Of a stretch of DNA of 64,000 nt, positions 1 through 7,890 are shown piece after piece. Below the pieces are notes generated by a model that was not told where the DNA came from, ran no database searches, and saw only the letters and a list, made by a program, of their open reading frames with translations. Position numbers and translations under genes: made by a program. Numbering within the stretch: the stretch's first letter is position 1; each line of letters begins with the position of its first letter. This DNA is from UBA10347 sp905182135. GTDB taxonomy: Bacteria; Actinomycetota; Acidimicrobiia; Acidimicrobiales; UBA10347. The stretch lies in contig CAWUSE010000031.1 in assembly GCA_963925805.1 (NCBI GenBank), forward strand, positions 28,364-92,363. Reading direction: 5' to 3'.

Positions 1-1087
1 CTCGGCCGGTAATGACCAGGTCGGCCACGAGTCGTCCGGTAGCCGGCGATGTCTGGATGCCCGTGCCACCTTGGCCGACGCACCAGACAAAATTGGCCTG
101 TGCGGGATCTGGCCCAATGACCATCGCCCGATCGGGGGCGAAGGTACGCAACCCGGCCCAATGGGATGCAACGGAGCGAATTTCGAGCCGTGTTCGCTCG
201 TTGAGCATGTCGATCGTGCGCGCGATATCGATCTCGTCGGCGCGAGCATCACAAGGTTCACTAGCGGTTTCATCGGCTGGGCTGCACATGAACTGTGCGC
301 CGTCGGGCCGTAAGTACCACGCATGATGGAGTTCGGAAACAACAGGAAAGCTACGTGAGTCCTTGAATGGACTTGCCACCATGAACGCGGTCCGTTTCAG
401 TGGTCGAAGACCGACAGCAGCGACCCCAGCGGCTTGGGCAACGAGGTCGCCCCAGGCACCCGCTGCGTTGACAATGATGTCAGCATCGAGGTCACCTTCG
501 GTCGTGTCGACTATCCATCGATCCCCGTCGGGGCGAGCCGCGTCGACTCGTCGAGCGGTATGGATCTCACCCCCAGCACGGACTAAGCCGCGAACAAAGG
601 CTTGGTGTGTCGCAGCGACATCGATGTCATGGGCATAGGGCTCCCACATCAGGCGATCCTGGGGTCGGAAGAGGATGTGTGGAGCCAATTCCTCAGCCTC
701 GACCCGCGTTATCTCGACTACGGGGTGGGTGGTTTTTTTGCCCTCACGGAGCTGCTCATCGAATGTTGCGTCATCCGCCGGGCCGTTCGAGAACGTGAGA
801 ATTCCACGTTGCTCGATGAGCTCCTGATCAACAAGGTCTGCGGGTGGAGCATGGAAGAAGTCGAGGCTGGCGGTAGTGAGCGGTCGTATCGGCCCGGCGC
901 CATAGTTTTCAATCAACAGGGCGGCAGAGCGTCCCGTGGTGTGATGAGCGAGCTGGTTCTCGGCTTCGAGTAGCGATACTCGATCACATAGTCCGGACTC
1001 GGCCAGATAGTACGCAGCGCTCACCCCAGCGATCCCGCCACCGATTACGACAACATGGCCAGGGGAACGGTTGCTGATTTGCTGCAT
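1..1087 (-). CDS. FAD-dependent amine/amino-acid oxidase (DAO family), 3' end beyond window
   Basis: The ORF starts at the ATG at 1087 and runs open off the left edge, so it is partial (about 362 residues visible). The N-terminus carries a Rossmann dinucleotide-binding motif, VVVIGGGIAGVSAAYYLAE, at about residues 13-31, followed by a glutamate (LLEAE) that would bind the adenosine ribose. Near the visible end, GQGGTGIQTSPATGRLVADL is the C-terminal FAD-binding loop of the D-amino-acid oxidase/glycine oxidase family. These enzymes oxidise secondary or primary amines to imines with H2O2 or electron-carrier reduction; the substrate cannot be read from sequence. The decayed homocysteine methyltransferase lies just upstream on the same strand, and in other genomes such pairs take part in betaine/glycine demethylation; that link is inference. 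Confidence 0.85.
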   Translation of the reverse strand, partial: MQQISNRSPGHVVVIGGGIAGVSAAYYLAESGLCDRVSLLEAENQLAHHTTGRSAALLIENYGAGPIRPLTTASLDFFHAPPADLVDQELIEQRGILTFSNGPADDATFDEQLREGKKTTHPVVEITRVEAEELAPHILFRPQDRLMWEPYAHDIDVAATHQAFVRGLVRAGGEIHTARRVDAARPDGDRWIVDTTEGDLDADIIVNAAGAWGDLVAQAAGVAAVGLRPLKRTAFMVASPFKDSRSFPVVSELHHAWYLRPDGAQFMCSPADETASEPCDARADEIDIARTIDMLNERTRLEIRSVASHWAGLRTFAPDRAMVIGPDPAQANFVWCVGQGGTGIQTSPATGRLVADLVITGR

Positions 1088-1194
1088 AGTGCGAGCTTAG
1101 GACCGGCGCTGTCGCCCGCGGGGAGTGTGCACTCGTGGCTGGCCAGTTGGGAGGTCAGTTGACATAGGGGCTTCGAGCTCTGGGGATCAATAAC

Positions 1195-1784
1195 CCCGTC
1201 GATTACGCCGCGCATGAATGCCACGTGCTCCGTCGCTGTTCCGCAAAAGTCGTCGATGATTTCGATACCGGCATCGGCCATGCGCTTGAGGTGCGCTCCC
1301 ATCATCGTGTGTCCAGCTGTATCGAAGCTCATAGCGACAGCAATTGGAAGCTCACTTGCTGAGCACGAGCTAGCGACTACTGCTTCGACCTCTTCCAGGC
1401 TCGACACAGTCTCTACCCACAATAGATCCTCTACCCACAATAGATCGATGGCCGCCAGCGGGTCCATCCCTCGCCTTGGTCAGCGAACGCCAGAGCAGCT
1501 GCTCGTGCGCAACGACCGGCAGCCGCCTTGATTTTGTGGACACGGCCCTGGAGCTTGTGAAGCTTGAGCTGCAAAGCGGTACCGCCACAGGAGTTGGTCA
1601 AGGCCATGTCGAACACAGCAATTATGGAACCCTTGTGCGCCTCGATGATGTCGCCAGGCAGCTTGATGTTCCACATCTCATGCGTGTCGCCGATCGTCAG
1701 GCCACGAGCAAGAAATTCGGCGCCCATGGCTCCGTCAACCTGCATCGAGATGGACTCAAAAAGGCGTTCAACGAGCGAGACCAT
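1195..1784 (-). pseudogene. Decayed homocysteine S-methyltransferase (BHMT/MetH N-terminal type)
   Basis: Two frames together give a recognisable but broken homocysteine S-methyltransferase. From the ATG at 1784 the first frame reads DGAMGAEFLARGL and LTNSCGGT, the start of the (beta-alpha)8 barrel. The second frame, from 1467, reads LLWVETVSSLEEVEA, MSFDTAGHTMMG and then ADAGIEIIDDFCGTATEHV, which corresponds to the C-terminal zinc site normally written GGCCGT. The catalytic Cys pair has become DDFC. Roughly 50 residues are missing at the frame junction and about 100 more between HTMMG and the zinc-site region, so only about 200 of roughly 300 residues remain. An 18-bp unit is duplicated in tandem at 1411-1446 (residues DLLWVE twice). 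The relic abuts the FAD oxidase start. I consider it non-functional. Confidence 0.8.
1411..1446. repeat. 18-bp perfect tandem duplication inside pseudogene
   Basis: The unit CTCTACCCACAATAGATC occurs twice in a row, at 1411-1428 and 1429-1446. It keeps frame and duplicates the peptide DLLWVE within the methyltransferase relic. It looks like a replication-slippage duplication tolerated after loss of function. Confidence 0.95.
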
Positions 1785-1887
1785 CGCCTTAGTTAGCCCT
1801 AGGGGCTCATGGTTGGTCTAGGCCTGTACCTGCATGAGGTGAAGGGAAAGTTTCTCCTCGGAGTGAAGCAGCATCTACGCTTAACGT

Positions 1888-2745
1888 ATGGTCGACTTTG
1901 GCGTTTCAATTTTCCCCACTGACAAGGCAATCGATCCGATGTCGGTGGCTATCGAAGCGGAGAATCGTGGCTTCGAATCGCTGTGGTTCCCAGAGCACAG
2001 CCATATTCCGACAAGCCGAGTGACGCCATGGGGTGGGCGTGACGGTGCACCACCATTGCCCGAAGAGTACTGGCGTACCCATGAGCAATTCGTCGCACTG
2101 GGCATGGCTGGTGCGGTGACCAAAAAGATCAAGCTGGCCACCGGAATCACCCTGGTCGCCCAGCGAGATCCGATTTGGCTAGCTAAACAGGTGGCTACCG
2201 TCGATGCTCTGACCGGCGGCCGGCTGATCTTTGGTATCGGGTACGGCTGGAACAAGGAAGAGTTAGCGCACCATGGCGTGGGTTATACCGAACGTCGTGC
2301 GGTGCTGCGTGAACGAATTTTGGCAATGAAGGAGCTGTGGGCAAACGACGAGGCCGAATTCCACGGCGACCATGTCGACTTCAGCTCAAGTTGGTCGTGG
2401 CCAAAGCCTGCGCAGTCGCCACACCCGCCAATCATCCTTGGAGGGTCCGCTGGCCCGAAGACCATGGCAGACATCATCGAATTTTGTGACGGCTTCATGC
2501 CGATCACGGGCAAGTATGACTTTGCTCAGCAGATCGTCACACTCAAGCAGATGGCCGAGGACGCTGGCCGCGATCCTGAGTCGTTTGAGTTTGGACAGTT
2601 CGCCACGCCCGCAAAAGCCGAAGTGGTCGACACATTGATCGAGGCTGGTATCCATCGGGTCGTCTTCACGCTGCCACCAGCAGATGCCGACACTGTTTTG
2701 CCAATTATGGACAAGTACGCCGAGTTCATGGGCCAATACAAATAA
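1888..2745 (+). CDS. LLM-class F420-dependent oxidoreductase
   Basis: A 285-residue luciferase-like (PF00296-type) monooxygenase/oxidoreductase. The N-terminal strand VDFGVSIFPTD, the SLWFPEHSHIP segment at about residues 31-41 and the pair LATGITLVAQRDP and LTGGRLIFGIGYGW are typical of the actinobacterial F420-binding subgroup that includes Mycobacterium Rv2161c-like proteins. The fold is a TIM barrel that binds reduced F420 or FMN in the cytoplasm. The substrate is unknown. It stands alone, with about 100 bp upstream, and precedes trhO by only 60 bp on the same strand, so cotranscription is possible. This is one of five LLM genes in the window. Confidence 0.85.
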   Translation: MVDFGVSIFPTDKAIDPMSVAIEAENRGFESLWFPEHSHIPTSRVTPWGGRDGAPPLPEEYWRTHEQFVALGMAGAVTKKIKLATGITLVAQRDPIWLAKQVATVDALTGGRLIFGIGYGWNKEELAHHGVGYTERRAVLRERILAMKELWANDEAEFHGDHVDFSSSWSWPKPAQSPHPPIILGGSAGPKTMADIIEFCDGFMPITGKYDFAQQIVTLKQMAEDAGRDPESFEFGQFATPAKAEVVDTLIEAGIHRVVFTLPPADADTVLPIMDKYAEFMGQYK

Positions 2746-2804
2746 AGGTGGTTCGCTCGATCCGGCTGGTTTGAGCGATCCGAGCGTTGGCACGACACAC
2801 TGTC

Positions 2805-3722
2805 GTGGTGAGCAACGAGTCGGTCATTATTTCGGCGTTCTACAAATTCGTGAGTCTCGACGATCACACTGATGTCCGCGCCCAGGTACTGGAGCAGTGT
2901 GAGGCGCACCGTATGCGGGGCTCAGTTCTGGTTGCACCCGAGGGCATCAACGGCACGATTGCAGGCTCACGGGTGAGTACCGAAGCGCTGTTTGAATGGC
3001 TACGTAATGACCCACGTTTTTCGGACCTCGAAGTGAAACAATCATTCTCGGAGTCGATGCCATTCCTTCGCTTGAAGGTGAGGCTGAAGAAGGAGATCGT
3101 CACATTCCGCCAACCCGTTGACCCCACGCAGAGCGTCGGCACCTATGTCGCTGCGAAAGACTGGAATGACGTGATCTCGGACCCCGACGTGCTTGTGATC
3201 GACACCCGCAACGAGGAGGAAGTAGCACTCGGTACCTTCGCAAATGCCGTAGATCCAGGCACGGTGTCGTTCACCGAGTTTGCCGATTATGTGGCGACAC
3301 TTGACCCCAAGGAGCACCCGCGAGTCGCTATGTTCTGCACTGGTGGCATCCGCTGTGAAAAGGCATCGTCGTACATGCTTGACCAAGGCTTCGAGGATGT
3401 GATGCATCTCAAGGGCGGGATTCTCAAGTATCTCGAAGAAGTGGACCCCAACGATTCGTTATGGGCAGGCGAGTGTTTCGTCTTTGACGAACGGGTCACC
3501 GTCGACCACGAACTTGACCAGGGTCATTACACGTTGTGTCGTGGCTGTCGCCGTCCACTATCAGCCGAGGATCGCAGCCACTCTGGATTCGAACTGGGTG
3601 TGTCGTGCGGGACCTGTGTGGGCGACTTAAAACCTGACCGAGCCGAACGGTTGCGAGAGCGTAATCGGCAGATCCACCTTGCTGAACTCCGTGGCACGCT
3701 GCACATGGCACCCAAACGCTGA
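2805..3722 (+). CDS. trhO: tRNA uridine(34) hydroxylase TrhO (rhodanese family, YceA)
   Basis: TrhO makes 5-hydroxyuridine at the wobble position of certain tRNAs with molecular oxygen. The protein of about 305 residues has the N-terminal acylphosphatase-like domain (SAFYKFVSLDD, then LVAPEGINGTIAG), a central rhodanese domain with the hallmark loop FCTGGIRCEKA (active Cys near residue 178), and a C-terminal cysteine-rich tail (CRGCRRPL, CGTC) as in YceA homologues. Start choice: the frame is open from a TTG at 2787, but family members begin a few residues before the SAFYKF strand, so the GTG at 2805 or 2808 is more likely; no clear Shine-Dalgarno decides it. A DUF1853 gene follows after 5 bp, suggesting an operon. 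Confidence 0.9.
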   Translation: MVSNESVIISAFYKFVSLDDHTDVRAQVLEQCEAHRMRGSVLVAPEGINGTIAGSRVSTEALFEWLRNDPRFSDLEVKQSFSESMPFLRLKVRLKKEIVTFRQPVDPTQSVGTYVAAKDWNDVISDPDVLVIDTRNEEEVALGTFANAVDPGTVSFTEFADYVATLDPKEHPRVAMFCTGGIRCEKASSYMLDQGFEDVMHLKGGILKYLEEVDPNDSLWAGECFVFDERVTVDHELDQGHYTLCRGCRRPLSAEDRSHSGFELGVSCGTCVGDLKPDRAERLRERNRQIHLAELRGTLHMAPKR

Positions 3723-3727
3723 CTGTT

Positions 3728-4537
3728 ATGTCCCAGGCGGTCCGAGATCTTCTCTGGGTCGTCAACTGCCCATCATTTGTGTGTGGTGGTGATGTCGCGG
3801 CCCCGGCGACGCTGACCCGGGATGATATTGACGCAGCGTCGTTGCAAGCCTTTTTGGGGGAGCATGGTGAGCTGCACCGGGTTGGGCGGTACTTCGAGCG
3901 GCTCGTGCAGTACTGGTTGGTCTATGTGCGACAGGTCGAACTGCTGGCCGCTGGCCTACAGATACGCGATGGCAAGCGGACCATCGGCGAACTCGACTTC
4001 GTCTACCGCGACCATGACGGAGCGGTCGTGCACTGTGAGGTCGCTGTCAAGTTCTTCCTGCATTATCCGCACGGCGGCTCGAGCGACTTCCCGGGACCCA
4101 ACGCCTCAGACAACTTCGAACTCAAGACGAGCAAGTTGTTCAGTAAGCAACTCGAGCTAAGCCGGGTGCACTACCCGTCGGTCGAACGGCGCGAAGCGTT
4201 CGTGAAAGGTATGGCTTTTTACCGATCTGAACGGCCCCGTGTCCTGCCCACTCGAATGTCTAAGCAGCATGCTGCTGGTTCCTGGATGCGTTCTGGCGAG
4301 CTTGGCGACCTGCTCGATGGCAAACCGTCGGCCGCAGCCATTGTCGAGAAGCCCCATTGGTTGGCTCCGGTGGCAATGGCGGCCGTTGATGATCTCGCCG
4401 TGATTGTGGCGCACCTCGAGACCCACTTCAACGAAGCGGGTGCGCACCCGATCATGGTCAGTCTTCGCGATCCACGGACCTTGTCCGAGGTCGACCGGAT
4501 GTTCGTTGTCTCTTCGACCTGGCCATCGGTGGCCTAG
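3728..4537 (+). CDS. DUF1853 family protein
   Basis: A 269-residue protein that matches the DUF1853 family by its central block: GRYFERLVQYWL at about 50-61, GELDFVYRD at about 90-98, HCEVAVKFFLHY and DFPGPNASDN with the following LK-rich helix and KQLEL. The ELDF...E-AVKF arrangement resembles a PD-(D/E)XK-type nuclease core, but activity has not been assigned to this family that I know of. It follows trhO by 5 bp and ends 240 bp before the convergent fbiC stop. The ATG at 3728 is the only sensible start. Confidence 0.75.
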   Translation: MSQAVRDLLWVVNCPSFVCGGDVAAPATLTRDDIDAASLQAFLGEHGELHRVGRYFERLVQYWLVYVRQVELLAAGLQIRDGKRTIGELDFVYRDHDGAVVHCEVAVKFFLHYPHGGSSDFPGPNASDNFELKTSKLFSKQLELSRVHYPSVERREAFVKGMAFYRSERPRVLPTRMSKQHAAGSWMRSGELGDLLDGKPSAAAIVEKPHWLAPVAMAAVDDLAVIVAHLETHFNEAGAHPIMVSLRDPRTLSEVDRMFVVSSTWPSVA

Positions 4538-4733
4538 CAGGCTAGAGATGCGGTGTGGACCCTAGGGACGAAGAGTCCTCTTGGTTCGATCGAGCGGTTA
4601 AATCTTGGCTGGCGCATGTTCGACCATGCTGTGGACGAGTGTGCGCATGGTGGGAAAGACAACGGCCCGGTCACTGGCCATAGCCGTTGCATTAGTTCAG
4701 GGCGCGAGTGCCAGCTGGGTTGCAATGCCTTTT

Positions 4734-4761
4734 AGCCAGCCGGCGCGAAGCCGAGCTGGCT
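4734..4761. terminator. Hairpin between convergent DUF1853 gene and fbiC
   Basis: Arms AGCCAG and CTGGCT enclose an inner stem CGGC-GCGAA-GCCG, giving a GC-rich stem-loop 17 bp past the fbiC stop codon. There is no T-tract on either strand after the stem, so it is at best an L-shaped or Rho-assisted terminator. It lies in an otherwise unassigned 240-bp convergent gap. Confidence 0.4.
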
Positions 4762-4777
4762 CGCCATAGCCCCGAGA

Positions 4778-7258
4778 TTACTTGCGACCGACGCCAATAT
4801 ATTGTTCGGGGAGCAAGTCGCGCCGGTCGTCCTTTAGACCATCCTCGAACTGGGATCGGGTCGCCCCAGCAGCTTCGATCTTGCCATCGGCCATTCCATA
4901 ATCAGTCGTTCGTTGGCGAGTCGTCCGTCCAAGTGGTGCCGCTATCGCCTTGAAGTCGGCCTCGGTCATGGCCTGGCCGTGCATAGCTCCGGCTGCTCGG
5001 CTGATGTTCTCATCCATCAATGTGCCACCGAGATCATTAGCGCCGGCCTGCAGAATTTGATGGGCGCCTTCGACACCTATCTTGACCCACGAGACCTGGA
5101 TGTTGTCGATCCAGCCGTGATAAGCAATGCGGCCGACAGCGTGCATCAGCAGGATCTCCCGGAACGTCATGCCACGTCGTGCTTGGCGCTGTAAATAGAT
5201 CGGTGAAGCCATGTGCACAAAGGGCAACGGGACGAACTCGGTGAAACCGCCGGTGCGCTTCTGTAGGGCACGAGTGCGCACCATGTGGCGAGCCCAGCTA
5301 ATGGGTTGTTCAATCGAACCGCACATGATTGTGATGTTGGAGTGCAGGCCAATCGAGTGCGCTGCCTCGTGAACCTCGAGCCATTCGTCGGTGTTCACTT
5401 TGTCAGAGCACAAGACCGCACGTACCTCGTCGTCGAGGATCTCGGCTGCCGTACCAGGAAGCGACGCGAGTCCGGCGTCCTTGAGCATCTGCAGGTATTC
5501 AACGAGCGGGACTCCGAGGCGGCGAGCACCTTCATGCACCTCGAGTGCGGTGAACCCGTGGACATGTAGATCCGGTACTGCTTCTTTGACGGCCTTGGTG
5601 ACTTCGATGTAGTAGTCGCCGTCGAAACTTGGGTGAATGCCTCCTTGGAGAGTGACCTCAGTGGCCCCCATCTCTGCGGCCTCGATGCACCGCTCTTGCA
5701 TTTGTTCGAGCGTGAGCAAGTAAGGATTACCGCGCAGGTTCAGTGAGAGTGGGCCCTTTGAGAAGCCACAGAACCGGCATTTGAACGTGCACACGTTGGT
5801 GTAGTTGATGTTGCGGTTGTGCACCCAGGTAAGCACATCGCCGACCGTCTGCTTACGCAGGTCGTCAGCCAACTCGGCTACCGCAGCAACCTCTGGCCCG
5901 CGGGCCGAGAACAGCGTAACAATTTGAGCTTCACCGACTTCTTGCCCAGCACGAACGCCAGCGATGACCTCGCCTACGGCACCCCCCGCAGATGTATGGC
6001 TTGGAATGAGTACCGGTGGGGGGTTCTCGGCACCTGAGTACCAGACCGTCGATTTATCACCGATCACTACCACGTCGGCACCGTCTTCGACCTTGGCTGC
6101 TTCCATTGTGCGCTCGGGGAAGATCGCACCGGGGTCGTCTCGGCCGAGGCCTTCGGCATCAGAGCGGTCCATCACGCTGAAGCGGTTCGCGTCATCGAGC
6201 CAGCGATCAGGCTCGAGCGCGAATTCGGGATAGATCGTAAGCCGGGGTGCGAGCACATGACCCTTGGCCTCGGTGAGTTTCGCTAGACGGTCAAGTCCTG
6301 GCCATGGGCGTTCAGGGTTCACATGATCAGCAGTGACCGGCGAGACACCTCCCCAGTCATCGATGCCAGCGTCGAGAAGTACGCCGAAGTCGTCGGACAG
6401 GTTTGGCGGAGCCTGCAGATGAACGTCGGTCGGCAAGATAAGGCGAGCCAGAGCGATTGCCTGCAGGTAATCATCGTGGTCACACGGTGGCCACAAATGC
6501 ATGGATGTCCCATCTTTGGGCAAGAAGTTCTGCACGATGACTTCTTGGACATGACCATGCTTACGGTGTGACACAGCGATTGCCTCAAGCGCATCGACTC
6601 GGTCCTGCAGCGACTCGCCTATGCCGACGAGAATGCCGGTCGTGAACGGTATCTGCAGCTTGCCGGCGGACTCGAGGGTGTCGAGTCGGCGCTGGGGCTC
6701 TTTATCGGGCGCGCCCCGGTGCGCTTTTAGTTCAGGGTTCAGGGATTCAATCATCATCCCTTGGCTTGGGGATACTTCGCGTAGCCTGGCAAGCTCATCG
6801 CCGTAGAGGGCTCCGGCATTGGCATGCGGTAGCAGGCCGGTCTCGTCTCGGACCATTTGGCACATGGCGACGAGATAGTCGACGGTGGTCTCGTAGCCGT
6901 TGTCGTGTAGCCATTCTTGGGCGACGGGATAACGCAACTCAGGACGCTCACCGAGCGTGAACAGTGCTTCGTGTGTGCCGACCTTGGCCCCCTGGCGAGC
7001 AATCTTCAGGACGTCGCGTGGGCTCAAGAAAGGTGACTCAAGCCGGGCGGGGGGCTGGGCGAACGTGCAGTAGCCGCACTTGTCCTGGCAAAGCATGGTG
7101 AGCGGAATGAATACCTTGGGCGAGTAGGTAACCCTGCGGCCAAAGGCTGTATCGCGCACGTGGCGAGCCTGGGATAGGAGTTCGCTAAAGGGCAGCTGAA
7201 GCAGTGCAGCGGTGTCGGCGACACCTGGATCGGGAACCTTCGAATCGGTGATAGTCAA
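4778..7258 (-). CDS. fbiC: 7,8-didemethyl-8-hydroxy-5-deazariboflavin (FO) synthase, fused CofG-CofH
   Basis: FbiC builds FO, the chromophore of coenzyme F420, from tyrosine and 5-amino-6-ribitylaminouracil using two radical-SAM half reactions. The N-terminal CofG half has the cluster motif CQDKCGYC (Cys about 57, 61, 64), and the CofH half has CTFKCRFC in the middle of the chain. At about 826 residues it has the single-chain form usual in Actinobacteria. Start choice: AGGAG sits 5 bp before the TTG at 7258, and this TTG overlaps the TGA of the upstream HxlR gene (TTGA), so the coupled TTG is preferred over the longer open frame back to 7420. The presence of five LLM proteins and a PPOX protein nearby fits a cell that depends on F420. 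Confidence 0.95.
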   Translation of the reverse strand: MTITDSKVPDPGVADTAALLQLPFSELLSQARHVRDTAFGRRVTYSPKVFIPLTMLCQDKCGYCTFAQPPARLESPFLSPRDVLKIARQGAKVGTHEALFTLGERPELRYPVAQEWLHDNGYETTVDYLVAMCQMVRDETGLLPHANAGALYGDELARLREVSPSQGMMIESLNPELKAHRGAPDKEPQRRLDTLESAGKLQIPFTTGILVGIGESLQDRVDALEAIAVSHRKHGHVQEVIVQNFLPKDGTSMHLWPPCDHDDYLQAIALARLILPTDVHLQAPPNLSDDFGVLLDAGIDDWGGVSPVTADHVNPERPWPGLDRLAKLTEAKGHVLAPRLTIYPEFALEPDRWLDDANRFSVMDRSDAEGLGRDDPGAIFPERTMEAAKVEDGADVVVIGDKSTVWYSGAENPPPVLIPSHTSAGGAVGEVIAGVRAGQEVGEAQIVTLFSARGPEVAAVAELADDLRKQTVGDVLTWVHNRNINYTNVCTFKCRFCGFSKGPLSLNLRGNPYLLTLEQMQERCIEAAEMGATEVTLQGGIHPSFDGDYYIEVTKAVKEAVPDLHVHGFTALEVHEGARRLGVPLVEYLQMLKDAGLASLPGTAAEILDDEVRAVLCSDKVNTDEWLEVHEAAHSIGLHSNITIMCGSIEQPISWARHMVRTRALQKRTGGFTEFVPLPFVHMASPIYLQRQARRGMTFREILLMHAVGRIAYHGWIDNIQVSWVKIGVEGAHQILQAGANDLGGTLMDENISRAAGAMHGQAMTEADFKAIAAPLGRTTRQRTTDYGMADGKIEAAGATRSQFEDGLKDDRRDLLPEQYIGVGRK

Positions 7259-7743
7259 GGACACTCCTGTCGGCCGGGGCCGGGACGAGATCGGATATGG
7301 CTCGGCTGCACGGTTTCGTCGCAGGACGGGCAGAGAAGAACTTGTTCGAGTGGGGTATTGCAGGTGTCGTGTACGAGCAGCGTCGGCGGTTGTCCGTCGG
7401 AGGCCCAACGGTCGCCCCACCCCATGAGCGCGACCAGGGCGGGGGACAGATCCATACCTTTGGCCGTCAGGCGGTACTCGTAGCGCTGGGGGCGCTCTTG
7501 GTATTGGACTTTGTGCAAGATGTCATGTTCGACCAATCGGGTTAGCCGATCGGTCAGGAGGTTACGAGCAATCCCCAGATCATCTTGCAGTTGGCTGAAG
7601 CGATACACACCGCGGAAAATGTCCCGCATAATGAGTAGTGTCCAGCGGTCGCCCACCAAATCCAGCGTCGCCTCGATAGAACACGACGCAAAATCAGAGC
7701 CGTTGAGCTGCGAGAGTGCGTTGCTCTCAGATGCTGTACTCAT
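7255..7743 (-). CDS. HxlR-family winged-helix transcriptional regulator
   Basis: A 162-residue HxlR-type regulator with the diagnostic CSIEATLDLVGDRWTLLIM opening, then FSQLQDDLGIARNLLTDRL (recognition helix region) and RYEYRLTAKGMDLSPALVAL. The ATG at 7743 is chosen; a TTG at 7755 would lie inside the palindrome described next. The C-terminal 45 residues include CPSCDETV, a possible metal- or redox-sensing tail beyond the winged-helix domain. It overlaps fbiC by 4 bp (TTGA), so regulator and F420 chromophore synthase are translated together. The effector is unknown; HxlR proteins often respond to aldehydes, quinones or disulfide stress. Confidence 0.88.
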   Translation of the reverse strand: MSTASESNALSQLNGSDFASCSIEATLDLVGDRWTLLIMRDIFRGVYRFSQLQDDLGIARNLLTDRLTRLVEHDILHKVQYQERPQRYEYRLTAKGMDLSPALVALMGWGDRWASDGQPPTLLVHDTCNTPLEQVLLCPSCDETVQPSHIRSRPGPGRQECP

Positions 7744-7746
7744 AGT

Positions 7747-7786
7747 GAGTTGCAACTCTAAACTGAGTTGGTTTCTTATTGCAACT
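7747..7786. promoter_or_regulatory. Candidate HxlR operator array upstream of hxlR-fbiC
   Basis: Immediately upstream of the HxlR ATG (7743) lies a perfect 12-bp palindrome, GAGTTGCAACTC, at 7747-7758. The octamer TTGCAACT recurs at 7779-7786, about three helical turns from the first copy (7750-7757), and AACTGAGTT lies between them at 7761-7769. Spaced palindromic repeats in this position suggest autoregulation of the operon. No binding data are implied; the assignment to HxlR is inference from position. Confidence 0.5.
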
Positions 7787-7890
7787 TAGCAATGCGGGAT
7801 TAGCAAAAATACAGTGCGCTGCATGGTTCCCAAACAGATGGCAGTTCTTGTGTCACCTTTGCGCTGTCGACGACGGTCTAGGTTTCGTCC

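Noticed and set aside
4734..4761. Classical intrinsic terminator
   Set aside because: The hairpin lacks a following T-tract on both strands, so it is listed only with low confidence.
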